Under the pieces are notes generated by a model that worked only from the letters and a program-made list of their open reading frames with translations, was not told the DNA's origin and made no database searches. Shown in pieces: positions 8,586 through 16,989 of a stretch of 48,063 nucleotides of DNA (the stretch's first letter is position 1; each line of letters begins with the position of its first letter). Origin of the DNA: Bacillota bacterium (GTDB lineage Bacteria > Bacillota > Clostridia > Acetivibrionales > JAEXSP01); NCBI GenBank assembly GCA_023453795.1, contig JAEXSP010000011.1, positions 1-48,063 on the forward strand, written 5' to 3'. A program made the position numbers and the translations under genes.

Positions 8586-9206
8586 TTATTTGTAATCTGT
8601 GACTTTAAAGGCATTTTGGCTTTGAATGCTATTGCCTTTACCGCCTTCGACAACTCCTTTGCTAAAAAGGACATTGTAAAATGTCATAAAAAGGATCTTC
8701 AAATCCAATCTGATTGACATATGCTCAAGATAGTATCTGTCATACTCTACTTTCTCGGGTATTTCAAGTTCATCCCGGCCGTTTACCTGCGCCCATCCCG
8801 ATATTCCGGGCTTAATTCTATTTACCCCGAATTCTTCCCTTAGTGCAATTAAGTCTTCCTGATTGTATAAAGCCGGTCTTGGCCCAATAAAGCTCATATC
8901 GCCTTTCAAAATATTAAACAGCTGAGGCAGTTCATCCAGACTCGTCTTACGAAGAAGCTTGCCGATCGGGGTAATAAACCTTTCAGGGTCTTTCAATAAA
9001 TGAGTGGGAACATTCTTCGGTGTCTCTGCATACATCGTGCGAAACTTGTAAATGATGAATTCTTTTCTATTGACTCCAATCCGCCTTTGCTTAAAAAAAA
9101 CAGGTCCCTTGGAAGTCAATTTTACAGTCAATGAAATGATGATTAAAAACGGAGACAACAAAAGAATTAACAAAAAGGAAAAAATCAAATCCGATACCTT
9201 CTTCAA
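8586..9206 (-). CDS. Initiating undecaprenyl-phosphate sugar phosphotransferase
   Basis: A 206-residue bacterial sugar transferase of the monotopic phosphoglycosyl transferase family (PglC, WsaP/WcaJ C-terminal part). It has one N-terminal membrane segment (about 7-30), then KGPVFFKQRRIG, FIIYKFRTM, RKTSLDELPQLFNILKGDMS and GPRP, the family signatures. It moves a sugar phosphate from a nucleotide sugar to undecaprenyl phosphate at the inner membrane face, starting the glycan chain. The donor sugar cannot be read from sequence. It begins at TTG behind GGGGGG with 6-base spacing. It is the last gene of the locus, like the initiating transferase in several S-layer glycosylation clusters. Confidence 0.9.
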   Translation of the reverse strand: MKKVSDLIFSFLLILLLSPFLIIISLTVKLTSKGPVFFKQRRIGVNRKEFIIYKFRTMYAETPKNVPTHLLKDPERFITPIGKLLRKTSLDELPQLFNILKGDMSFIGPRPALYNQEDLIALREEFGVNRIKPGISGWAQVNGRDELEIPEKVEYDRYYLEHMSIRLDLKILFMTFYNVLFSKGVVEGGKGNSIQSQNAFKVTDYK

Positions 9207-9262
9207 ATAAATCCCCCCGCAAATAATCTAAATAATTAGTACATAAATTATCTTCAACTAGG

Positions 9263-10153
9263 CTAATTAAAATAGCCTGCGCTTTTCAGATAATCCATCA
9301 GTCTGCTGATACCTTCTTCAAATGTAACAGGGTCATATCCGAAGTCTCTCACAGCCGGTGAAATATCATATGAGATATCTTCGTTCACCCTTTTAACCAT
9401 CGCATAGTTGATATAAGTCCCAGGCCGGAGAAGCCTGTAAAGGAATACCGCAATATATCCCATAAAAGCCGGGACATGCAGCAGATAACCCCTCTTCGGC
9501 ATTGCACCCCTAATTGATTTTAACATATTCTTATATGGGATAGGCTGCTTTCCTGAAATAACATACACCTTTCCATTAACCTTATCGCTTTGAAGACATT
9601 TTATTATTGCACCAGCCACATCTCCCGCGTAAACAGGACATTTTAAAGCATTTCCGCTTCCAATTACAGGATAAAAGCCATGCTTCCTAATAAAGCTTAT
9701 AATCTGCATAATGTTTTTGTCTCTGCCGACTCCGTAAACCATGGTCGGATGCAGGATTACAGTATTCAACCCGCTTTTTTGTATCACAGCTTCAGCTTCA
9801 GCCAGACTTGAGGCCAGCTTTCTCTCATTCACGTCAATGCTGTCAAGCTTCTTATATCTGCTGGTTGAACCGATAAAAACGATTCTTTGAACAGATCTCG
9901 AAGAACAAGCCTTTAAAATCATGGGCGCATACCACATGCCTGCAATATGAACGATTGAGGCAACATCCTCCAGCGCCTGTTCCAAAGTAGGCTGGTCTTG
10001 TATATCTCCAACTGCAAATTCAACCTGCAGGCTCTTAAGCTTTTCAATATTACTTGTTTTCCTTACAAGGCACCTTACCTTATGCCCTTCCTGCACCAGT
10101 TTTTTTACAAGAACTATTCCCACCTGAGAGGTTGCGCCTGTTACTAAAATCAA
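9263..10153 (-). CDS. NAD(P)-dependent sugar epimerase/dehydratase-like SDR
   Basis: A 296-residue extended short-chain dehydrogenase. The nucleotide-binding loop is TGATSQVG instead of the usual TGGxGFIG. STSRY (serine region) and a proline-valine-tyrosine stretch HPTMVYGVGRD are present, but the usual YxxxK pair is not obvious, so the reaction is uncertain; a 4-epimerase or 4-reductase on a nucleotide or lipid-linked sugar is possible. I place the start at TTG 10153, two bases past the upstream stop, because GGAAGGA lies at a proper distance and the protein then begins MILVTGA; a TTG at 10171 would overlap the upstream gene by 17 bases. Context: between a rhamnosyltransferase-like gene and the initiating transferase, where epimerases of the first sugar are often found. 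Confidence 0.75.
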   Translation of the reverse strand: MILVTGATSQVGIVLVKKLVQEGHKVRCLVRKTSNIEKLKSLQVEFAVGDIQDQPTLEQALEDVASIVHIAGMWYAPMILKACSSRSVQRIVFIGSTSRYKKLDSIDVNERKLASSLAEAEAVIQKSGLNTVILHPTMVYGVGRDKNIMQIISFIRKHGFYPVIGSGNALKCPVYAGDVAGAIIKCLQSDKVNGKVYVISGKQPIPYKNMLKSIRGAMPKRGYLLHVPAFMGYIAVFLYRLLRPGTYINYAMVKRVNEDISYDISPAVRDFGYDPVTFEEGISRLMDYLKSAGYFN

Positions 10154-10154
10154 T

Positions 10155-11030
10155 TCAAGTCTTCCTTCCAAAATGCTTTACTTTATGAATGGTTATTGCA
10201 GAAAAATGTATAAATACGATTGAAAACACAAGGAAATAATAAGCAATAGGGTTTTCAGCCTTATAATTCTTCTTGAAATACAACTTGGCGGATTTATAAA
10301 ATTCGCCTATTACGTACTTTCTTCTCAGCTTGCTGCTCTGACCCTTAAGGTGCACAACTTCCGCATCATGCTTGTAATACACTTTCTGCCCGAGCTTTTT
10401 CACCCGGAAACAAAGGTCAATGTCTTCAAAATGCATGAAGAAATCCTCATCAAGCAGCTTTCCCAGTTGCTCGACAATGCTTCTTCTGATCATGAGGCAA
10501 GCGCCGGAAACAGCATCCACCTCATGTGTTTCTTTATCATTCTTATACGACATGGTATAGCTTCCCAGAATCCTATTGCCGGAAAATACCTTCCCCAAGC
10601 CGCAAAAATATGCGAGCGAATTAATAAACCTGGGAAATCCTCTGCGGCAAGGCGGCTGAAGCGTCAAATCCGTGTTAAGCAGTCTTGGACCTACAAGAGC
10701 AGCTTCCTGATGCTTGTCCAAAAAATCTACCAGCCTGTTCAAGGAATCTTCCCGGGCCACCGTATCGGAATTCATCAGCAGAACATATTCTCCCTGGCTT
10801 ATGGCGTAACCTTGGTTATTTGCTCTTGAAAATCCTGCGTTGTAGTTATTCTCTATAATTTTCACTTCGCTGTATTCGGATTTAAGTAACTCTACACTTC
10901 CGTCAATAGAGTTGTTGTCAACGACAATGATTTCATAATCTATTTGAGAAATACTATTTTTAATGGATTCAATGCAGTCTCTCAATAGATCGAGCGTGTT
11001 GTAATTTACTATAATAATAGAAAGTTTCAT
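10155..11030 (-). CDS. Family 2 glycosyltransferase, rhamnosyltransferase-like
   Basis: A 291-residue GT-A enzyme. Motifs: SIIIVNYNT at the N terminus, VVDNNS, MNSDT for the metal-binding DxD equivalent, VSGACLMIRR and DEDFFMHFEDIDLCFR, a pattern typical of WbbL/RfbF-type rhamnosyltransferases. A hydrophobic segment near residues 262-282 may attach it to the membrane. It likely adds L-rhamnose from dTDP-L-rhamnose made by the rfb genes of this locus. Clear AGGAG site. The stop lies 2 bases from the next start. Confidence 0.85.
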   Translation of the reverse strand: MKLSIIIVNYNTLDLLRDCIESIKNSISQIDYEIIVVDNNSIDGSVELLKSEYSEVKIIENNYNAGFSRANNQGYAISQGEYVLLMNSDTVAREDSLNRLVDFLDKHQEAALVGPRLLNTDLTLQPPCRRGFPRFINSLAYFCGLGKVFSGNRILGSYTMSYKNDKETHEVDAVSGACLMIRRSIVEQLGKLLDEDFFMHFEDIDLCFRVKKLGQKVYYKHDAEVVHLKGQSSKLRRKYVIGEFYKSAKLYFKKNYKAENPIAYYFLVFSIVFIHFSAITIHKVKHFGRKT

Positions 11031-11118
11031 GCAACTCTCCTGTGCTATTTTTAAGCTACCATAAATGTTTCTTTTTGTAGACCATTATATCATAATATAC
11101 AAAAACATATCGAAAAAA

Positions 11119-11835
11119 TTACTTGACATCTTTTTTTATACTATAATGCCGCTTAATGATTTCCCACAGAAGGTCCTTTCTCCATATAAGGGATTGTATA
11201 ATGGAATCCCTTTTCAGAACTGTGGCATTCTGCCCGTGCCTTCTATAATACACAAGCTTGTCAGGAATAAAAAGAACCTTTCCGTTAAGCTCTGCCATAA
11301 GACCGATCCAGCTGTCATGCATTGGGATCCTTTCCGGAAAGGGAAGGATAACATCCTTTAAGGAGCTTTTAAACGCCATGCAGCAGCCCAGAAAAGTATT
11401 TTTTCTGAAGTTTTTTATGAACCCGCCGCCCGAATTCATGAGTTCATAAAAGGAAGCATGGATTATATTGAGGTTTTCGTCCGTTACATACGCGTCGGAA
11501 ACTATTAGGTCAGCCTTTGTTTCAGAGAAGTGCTTTTTTATAACATCAAGCTTATTGCCCGACCACACATCATCCTGATCACAAAGGAGAATAATTTCAT
11601 TCCCGGCATGGCGAATTGCATTTTCAAAGTTGGACATGACTCCTTTTCCGGGATTGTGAACAATATTTATTCTATTGCTTTTCAGGGTTTCCGCCAATTC
11701 TAAAGTTCTGTCACTCGAGCCATCATCTGACAGTATGATTTCATCACCCTCCGAAAGCTGAGAAAGAATGCTTTGCAGTTGGGCCTCTATATACTTTTCG
11801 CCGTTATAGGCGGCAAGAGCGACTGATACATTCAT
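11119..11835 (-). CDS. Family 2 glycosyltransferase
   Basis: A 238-residue GT-A transferase of the group annotated as alpha-L-Rha alpha-1,3-L-rhamnosyltransferase. It has VALAAYNGEKYI, LSDDGSSDRT, LLCDQDDVW, MHDSWIGL and YRRHGQNAT. It probably extends the rhamnose-containing chain in the cytoplasm; linkage and sugar are not determinable. AAAGGAG lies 7 bases before the ATG, and directly upstream of that site begins the heptad array 11850-11996, so the untranslated space before this gene is almost entirely repeat. Confidence 0.85.
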   Translation of the reverse strand: MNVSVALAAYNGEKYIEAQLQSILSQLSEGDEIILSDDGSSDRTLELAETLKSNRINIVHNPGKGVMSNFENAIRHAGNEIILLCDQDDVWSGNKLDVIKKHFSETKADLIVSDAYVTDENLNIIHASFYELMNSGGGFIKNFRKNTFLGCCMAFKSSLKDVILPFPERIPMHDSWIGLMAELNGKVLFIPDKLVYYRRHGQNATVLKRDSIIQSLIWRKDLLWEIIKRHYSIKKDVK

Positions 11836-11849
11836 ACGGATACTCCTTT

Positions 11850-11996
11850 GGTTCGTGGTCCATGGTTGGTGGTTCGTGGTTTATGGTTCAGGATTTGTGG
11901 TTTGTGGTTCAGGGTCCATACCAACTATCAACTAACTACCTCCAACTATCTCCTAACAACTACTAACTATCAACTAACAACTATCAACCACCAACT
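11850..11996 (-). repeat. Two-part 7-base repeat array, copy 1
   Basis: The 147 bases divide without a single indel into 21 seven-base units. The first ten (11850-11919, plus strand) are GGTTCGT/GGTTTAT/GGTTCAG type. The next eleven (11920-11996) are ACCAACT/ATCAACT/AACAACT type. The reverse complement of the second type is AGTTGRT, related to the first, so the two parts form an imperfect inverted pair able to fold as RNA. It starts within the last codons of the upstream glycosyltransferase (11984) and stops at the ribosome site of the downstream one. Confidence 0.92.
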
Positions 11997-12982
11997 ATAT
12001 TTCTCTTAGAACCTAGGTACAACTTCTTATTATCCTTAAAAATCCTGACTAAGTCAGTATCGCTAATGACACGATTTTTCATTATATCACGGCGTTTGAT
12101 TTTCATTTTTTTAATCATTCTTATACCACTGACAATTCCTTTAAAGAATGTCCATCCAAGTCCTTTTGTAAGAAAATACGCCTGCATCGACGATATATAC
12201 CAGACAATGTGCGGCAGATACCTGAGTATAAGCCTCAAAGGATAATTTTTAACAATAACATTTATTGTATTTTGAGCGTGGTGAAATACGGTAAACTTAT
12301 TGTATCTGCTCCCCGTAGTTGCACTTCCGATATGATATACAACCGCATTTGGTACATACAGGCACCTATAACCCAAGAGGGACGCTCTAAAACTAAGGTC
12401 TATATCCTCAAGGTACGCAAAAAAGTCTTCATCAAAAAATCCGACTTTTTCGAAAAATTCTCTTCTATAAACAGAAGCACAGCCGCTTGCTCCGAAAACA
12501 AGACACAGCTCGTTATATTGTCCGGAGTCTCTTTCACTATTTCCCAGCTTGTACACTTTTCCCGATGGAAGAATGACATCTCCAACATCATCTAACAAGT
12601 CTCTATTTGCAAAACTACGTATTTTTGAGGTGATAAACATAGCTTCCGAGTTCTTCTCAAATACGGATATTACATTTTCAACCCAATCAGGGGATAGTTC
12701 TGTGTCATTGTTGAGAATAGCTATATATTCACCTTTTGCTTGTTTAATGCCAATGTTCACTGCAGCCGAGAAACCGAGATTATCCTGAAGATTAATAACC
12801 TTTACGTAATGGCATTTTTTAAGTTCAAGATTTATTATGGGATTTGTAGAACCATTATCGACAACTATTATTTCTAAGGTTTCATATCTCGAACTAGCTA
12901 TTGAGTCAAGGCATTTTTCAAGATATTTTTCGCCATTCCAATTTGGTATTATTATTGTTAAAGTCTGTTTAGCTAAAAACAT
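11984..12982 (-). CDS. Family 2 glycosyltransferase
   Basis: A 332-residue GT-A enzyme of the rhamnosyltransferase-like group: LTIIIPNWNGEKYL, VVDNGS, ILNNDTEL, GASGCASVYRREFF and DEDFFAYLEDIDLSFR. A hydrophobic stretch near 257-275 may contact the membrane. It probably adds one sugar to the lipid-linked chain. The last three codons and the TGA are supplied by the heptad array (residues VGG at the end), so the array has replaced or extended the original 3' end; the enzyme core is intact. The start has only a weak GTGGAT site. Confidence 0.85.
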   Translation of the reverse strand: MFLAKQTLTIIIPNWNGEKYLEKCLDSIASSRYETLEIIVVDNGSTNPIINLELKKCHYVKVINLQDNLGFSAAVNIGIKQAKGEYIAILNNDTELSPDWVENVISVFEKNSEAMFITSKIRSFANRDLLDDVGDVILPSGKVYKLGNSERDSGQYNELCLVFGASGCASVYRREFFEKVGFFDEDFFAYLEDIDLSFRASLLGYRCLYVPNAVVYHIGSATTGSRYNKFTVFHHAQNTINVIVKNYPLRLILRYLPHIVWYISSMQAYFLTKGLGWTFFKGIVSGIRMIKKMKIKRRDIMKNRVISDTDLVRIFKDNKKLYLGSKRNIVGG

Positions 12983-13083
12983 ACATATCCACTCATTTTC
13001 CTTAATATAAACATTATTTTATATTTTAATGAATGTTGGCTTACAAATATTTTTAAGTCTTTGATTATTTAATGCCAATATGG

Positions 13084-14934
13084 TTATTTTGATTCAATAA
13101 GCACAGGATTAAGCCAGTATGCTTCATCAAAAAAAATATCATCCCCGCCATCATTAACTATCATTTCTAGGTTTTTTACACCTTTTATGTCAACAGTTAC
13201 AGCTTTAGGTGATGAACCTGATTTTATTATATCGCTTTGAAATAAAACTTTCCCATCACCTTTTACTATATATACAACACTCCCTTTGTGGTTCAATGCA
13301 GCATGGTCATCAAGACCCATTGAAAATTCTAACTTTGAATACTTTCCATTCTTTAAAATGTACCTTATTAAAGAGTTAGAATTTGTATAAATAAATTCGG
13401 AATTATCTATAGGTTTTCCACCAATGGACCATTTTAAATACTTATCAGTATTATCACGTTTTGTAAGAATTAAACCATATTGCAGTTCAGTCTGTTCAGG
13501 CTTTCTTAAATCCTTGTTACTTAAGTCTAAAACAATTCTCTTAGGCATTAAGTAGCTCTTCCAATCAATTCTGCCCGTTTGGTAATCCATGACGAATGAA
13601 AGGATTGTACATGATACAATAATTACTATTCCAAGTAAAAAAAATAGCAAGACTTTAAATTTCTTTCTTAAGCGAGTTTTTGAATTATGAATTGAACTTA
13701 CCAAAACATTAACACCATAACCAGAAAAAATTAATAAAAGCAAATATATAGGATAACCGAATCTTGATTCCACTGCAGTCGTTCCAATAAATACTATATA
13801 AATCAACGCAGCTGCAATTGAAATAGTCATAAAAAGTAAATTACTATCCAAGCTTTTAAATAAATCATTTTTAATTATTCTAAATTTCTTTTTAGTCCAA
13901 ACAATTACCCCTACAATTATTAATGACCAGAAAATATATAATACAGCTGACCAGAAAATCCTACTTATACTATAAAAGTCAGTAATGTATGTATTGATAT
14001 AACCCCAGTCAAAAGCTCCAAAAACATGAGCAGAAAAAGTGAAGACAAACGCCACAAAATTTTCAATCATAAGATGAAACATAGATACTGGGTTTCCTGA
14101 GTAAAACGGGTTGTAATAGTACAATTGAGGTGCTTGTCTAGGCGCCACAACTGTGCCATACTTAATGTATGAAGCGCCCCATGTAGTCTGTTGGCTATAG
14201 AGGTCTGTGGCAATCAATGGAGTCCATTTATTGAAATAATGAACATTATTATATAATTGCGGTATAAAGATCAAGAATTGTGCAAAAAAAGCAAAAAAAG
14301 TTTTCATGTATGAATGTAAACTACCCTGCTTAAATCTAATAATGATAATACAAAAAATTACTGGTGTAAAGATTAGGTTTGATGGCCTAATCATAATGCT
14401 TATTATAAGCAAACCAATTGACAAAAAAACATTACATAATTTATTTAGTTTTAATGTGGAAGTATTTAATAATGATAATACTATAAGGCACGCTGCTAAA
14501 ATGTCTGTAAGAAATAATGTCGTTGCTTGAATCATATATGGGTTTATAAGCCCAAGTAAAATTACTATTTTTACAGCTGTTTTATTGCTTTCTACAACCC
14601 ATATTGTATTTGCTAATAAAAGAATAGTGTATATAAAAACAGAATACTGAAAAACAGACATTATAATTTTTGTTATAATTAGATTATTACATGATAAAAC
14701 CTTAAAAATGGAAATTAGTAGTGGGTACATATAGGTTCTTAATCCATCATCAAAGTGGAAAAGACCATTTCTTATTATTTTATCCGCTATATATACGTAC
14801 ATATTCTCATCATAATAGCTTACGCTAGTGTTTCTAATTAAATAATGTAAAAATATTAGAAAAGATATGGACCCTACTAAAATAAAAAATATTTTATCCC
14901 TTTTATCTGCTTTATAATTTGTAAATAGTCTCAT
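13084..14934 (-). CDS. GT-C membrane glycosyltransferase with C-terminal NPCBM domain
   Basis: A 616-residue polytopic protein. Residues about 15-435 contain a dozen or so membrane segments with an early acidic loop (SVSYYDENMYVYIAD), the layout of ArnT/PMT-like GT-C transferases that use polyprenyl-phosphate sugars outside the membrane. After the last segment comes an exported part whose end (about 530-610; MGLDDHAALNHKGSVVYIV, DGKVLFQSDI, VNDGGDDIFFDEAYW) matches the NPCBM carbohydrate-binding family. So it probably glycosylates a surface glycan or protein that its own C terminus holds. ATG 14934 preceded by GAGGG is preferred over GTG 14946. It is AT-rich like its neighbours, and flanked by a 149-base gap upstream and 100 bases downstream. 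Confidence 0.85.
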   Translation of the reverse strand: MRLFTNYKADKRDKIFFILVGSISFLIFLHYLIRNTSVSYYDENMYVYIADKIIRNGLFHFDDGLRTYMYPLLISIFKVLSCNNLIITKIIMSVFQYSVFIYTILLLANTIWVVESNKTAVKIVILLGLINPYMIQATTLFLTDILAACLIVLSLLNTSTLKLNKLCNVFLSIGLLIISIMIRPSNLIFTPVIFCIIIIRFKQGSLHSYMKTFFAFFAQFLIFIPQLYNNVHYFNKWTPLIATDLYSQQTTWGASYIKYGTVVAPRQAPQLYYYNPFYSGNPVSMFHLMIENFVAFVFTFSAHVFGAFDWGYINTYITDFYSISRIFWSAVLYIFWSLIIVGVIVWTKKKFRIIKNDLFKSLDSNLLFMTISIAAALIYIVFIGTTAVESRFGYPIYLLLLIFSGYGVNVLVSSIHNSKTRLRKKFKVLLFFLLGIVIIVSCTILSFVMDYQTGRIDWKSYLMPKRIVLDLSNKDLRKPEQTELQYGLILTKRDNTDKYLKWSIGGKPIDNSEFIYTNSNSLIRYILKNGKYSKLEFSMGLDDHAALNHKGSVVYIVKGDGKVLFQSDIIKSGSSPKAVTVDIKGVKNLEMIVNDGGDDIFFDEAYWLNPVLIESK

Positions 14935-15144
14935 TTTATCCCTCACCTATAGACTTTTTATAATTTTTTATAACACCCTTTATCTTTTAATAATATATAT
15001 AAATAACTGATATAAAATATTTTGTGTTGAAAATTACGAAAAATTCGCACTTTTAATTAATCCCTTAATTTATGTAAAATCAAGGTAAATATTTGATGCT
15101 TTTAATCCATAAGCCAATGAAAATTGGAGATCATGTGCCTTGTC
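14935..15144 (-). other. AT-rich gap between GtrB-like and GT-C genes
   Basis: About 210 very AT-rich bases separate two minus-strand genes. No frame with a ribosome site and no convincing promoter or terminator hairpin was seen. Confidence 0.4.
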
Positions 15145-16074
15145 TTATAATCCAATCTTTTCTTCAATAATGAATACTGGCCTTTTTCTGCTTTCATCAA
15201 ACGTCCTCCATAAATATTCCCCGATAATCCCAAGCATAACCATCTGCACTCCCGAGACAAATAAGAAGATAACCATTAATGAAGTCCACCCCTGAACGCT
15301 AACCCCCATAATGAATTTGTTCAGTATGAGCAAAAGGCCAAAGATAAAAGAAAAACAAGATATTGCTACGCCCAATACAGACATAAACCTAATAGGAACA
15401 TAAGAAAAAGCCAAAAAAGAATCGATAAACAGTTTTATCTTTTTGGATAAAGTCCACATCGATTTTCCCTCTTCTCTTTTTTGGCGAACATAATAAATTT
15501 TTTCTGTTTTAAAGCCACACCAAAGTATCTGTCCCATTAAGCTGGTATTTTTCTCTTCAATAGATTTGATAATTTCTATAACCTTTTTATCCGCTAAGAA
15601 GCAGTCAAATCCACCCTTTGGCATACTTTTCAATGCATACTTTCTCATCAAATTATAATAAGTATTGGAAAATGCTTTTTGAAAGAAAGATTCTTCCCTA
15701 TCCTGCCTAACGGCTAAAACAACTTTGTTTCCTTCCTTCCACTTGTTAAGCATATGCAATATAATTTCTGGAGGGTCTTGTAAATCTGCTGAAATAACAG
15801 TCACACAATCGCCTTTAACATGGCTTAGTCCTGCTAAAATTGCGGTATGAGATCCAAAGTTTCTTGATAGTTTAATTATCTTTACGTTTTCATCTTTTTC
15901 TCTAAGTTTTATCAGTTCATTATAGGAATTATCTCCAGATCCATCATCAATAAAAATTAACTCATACTTAAAATCTTTATTTTCAATAATTGTTGAGTTA
16001 AGTTTTTCATAAAGCGATGGAATATTCTTTTCATTAAAGTAAACAGGTATAACAATTGAAAGAGTAAACAACAC
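15145..16074 (-). CDS. GtrB/DPM1-like polyprenyl-phosphate glycosyltransferase
   Basis: A 309-residue family 2 transferase with two C-terminal membrane helices (about 230-290). Motifs: IVIPVYFNEKNIP, FIDDGSGDNS, NFGSHTAILAG and ISADLQDPPE, diagnostic of GtrB/PglJ/DPM1 enzymes that load a sugar onto undecaprenyl phosphate. The product is normally flipped by a GtrA protein (one lies at 18089) and used by a GT-C enzyme (13084 or 18564). I choose GTG 16074 because GGGGG lies 6 bases upstream and the FdtA-like stop is one base away; ATG 16086 lacks a site. The dideoxyamino sugar genes directly upstream suggest the donor, by inference. Confidence 0.88.
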   Translation of the reverse strand: MLFTLSIVIPVYFNEKNIPSLYEKLNSTIIENKDFKYELIFIDDGSGDNSYNELIKLREKDENVKIIKLSRNFGSHTAILAGLSHVKGDCVTVISADLQDPPEIILHMLNKWKEGNKVVLAVRQDREESFFQKAFSNTYYNLMRKYALKSMPKGGFDCFLADKKVIEIIKSIEEKNTSLMGQILWCGFKTEKIYYVRQKREEGKSMWTLSKKIKLFIDSFLAFSYVPIRFMSVLGVAISCFSFIFGLLLILNKFIMGVSVQGWTSLMVIFLFVSGVQMVMLGIIGEYLWRTFDESRKRPVFIIEEKIGL

Positions 16075-16075
16075 C

Positions 16076-16483
16076 TTATCCCCCATTCTTTACTTCAAAT
16101 AAGAAGTCATTGTAGTCTCTTAAATATTCGGATCCATCATAGTATTCACTAGCAAGAACAAGCAGTAAAGAGTCATTAGAAAAATCATACATATCTTTCC
16201 ACACCATACTATCAATAAAAACACCTTTATGAGGTCTGTCTAATACAATAGTATCCTTTGATACACCATCATCTATCAATACCTTACAGGTACCCCTAAG
16301 ATTAATCAGAACAAATTTTGTATATCTGTTAGCATGCTGGCCTCGTATTACTCCTTTTTCAGTGCCATAAATATAAAAAATTCTTTTTATTTCGAATGGG
16401 ATATCTTTCATACTTTCAGCTACAACTAAATGCCCACGGTTATCTCCTAACTGATTAAAATTAAGAATTTGATAGCTTCTCAT
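16076..16483 (-). CDS. Sugar 3,4-ketoisomerase (FdtA/QdtA family)
   Basis: A 135-residue cupin of the WxcM-C/FdtA/QdtA family. Known members turn dTDP-4-keto-6-deoxyglucose (the RfbB product) into the 3-keto isomer used for Fuc3NAc or Qui3NAc. Signature parts are FYIYGTEKGVIRGQHANR, KVLIDDG, VWKDMYDFS and VLASEYYD. Residue H50 matches the first active-site histidine, but the second (H51 in FdtA) is N52 here, as in a HANR subgroup I recall from other genomes. Whether it makes the fuco or gluco isomer cannot be told. Its start overlaps the acetyltransferase end by 23 bases, indicating translational coupling. Confidence 0.82.
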   Translation of the reverse strand: MRSYQILNFNQLGDNRGHLVVAESMKDIPFEIKRIFYIYGTEKGVIRGQHANRYTKFVLINLRGTCKVLIDDGVSKDTIVLDRPHKGVFIDSMVWKDMYDFSNDSLLLVLASEYYDGSEYLRDYNDFLFEVKNGG

Positions 16484-16982
16484 TCATTTTACCCCCGTTA
16501 AATATTGCATACCAACTAAGAGATTTGTATTCATTCCTTAAGTAGATGTGATTCTTAAACTCACCCTCAAATCGAAAACCCACTTTTTTGTAAAATCGAA
16601 TAGCTCTAATGTTCTCTGATAGTACACTTAAGTAAACTTTACCTAAGTTTAGCTCTTCAAATGCTACTTTTAGTATTTCTCTTGTAGCAAATTGTGCTGT
16701 ACCATTACCAATAGCTCTTTTTCTAAGAGATATTGCATATTCAGCGTTACTGTCAGTAGTATTAATATTTTTTAAACTTACTGTACCTAGATATTCGTCA
16801 TTGTCGTTAACAATACCATAATGTAAGTTTTTACTATCATTTTGTGAGTTATAAATAAACTCTAATATACTGGCTTTACTAACCTTATCAGGATCAAACC
16901 GAAAATTTCTATTTATTTCTGAGTCACTCATCCATTCGAAGATCAAATCTACATCTTTTTCAAGTAACTTTCTTATTTTCAT
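16461..16982 (-). CDS. GNAT acetyltransferase, probably sugar N-acetyltransferase
   Basis: A 173-residue GNAT-fold protein (RimJ/RimL/PseH-like): RKLLEKDVDLIFEWM at the N terminus, IGNGTAQFATREILKVAF for acetyl-CoA binding, and ENIRAIRFYKKVGFRFEG. By position between the ketoisomerase and the aminotransferase it likely acylates the 3-amino group of the dideoxyhexose. In the characterised Fdt/Qdt routes this step is done by a left-handed beta-helix enzyme, so a GNAT here is a variant. AAAAGGTGATTCT serves as ribosome site. Confidence 0.8.
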   Translation of the reverse strand: MKIRKLLEKDVDLIFEWMSDSEINRNFRFDPDKVSKASILEFIYNSQNDSKNLHYGIVNDNDEYLGTVSLKNINTTDSNAEYAISLRKRAIGNGTAQFATREILKVAFEELNLGKVYLSVLSENIRAIRFYKKVGFRFEGEFKNHIYLRNEYKSLSWYAIFNGGKMNEKLSNS

Positions 16983-16989
16983 TCTAGAA

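Noticed and set aside
10350..10829. 159-residue plus-strand frame inside a glycosyltransferase gene
   Set aside because: Antisense shadow without ribosome site or recognisable domain.
11850..11996. CRISPR array
   Set aside because: Units are 7 bases long and directly adjacent without spacers; no cas genes are in the window.
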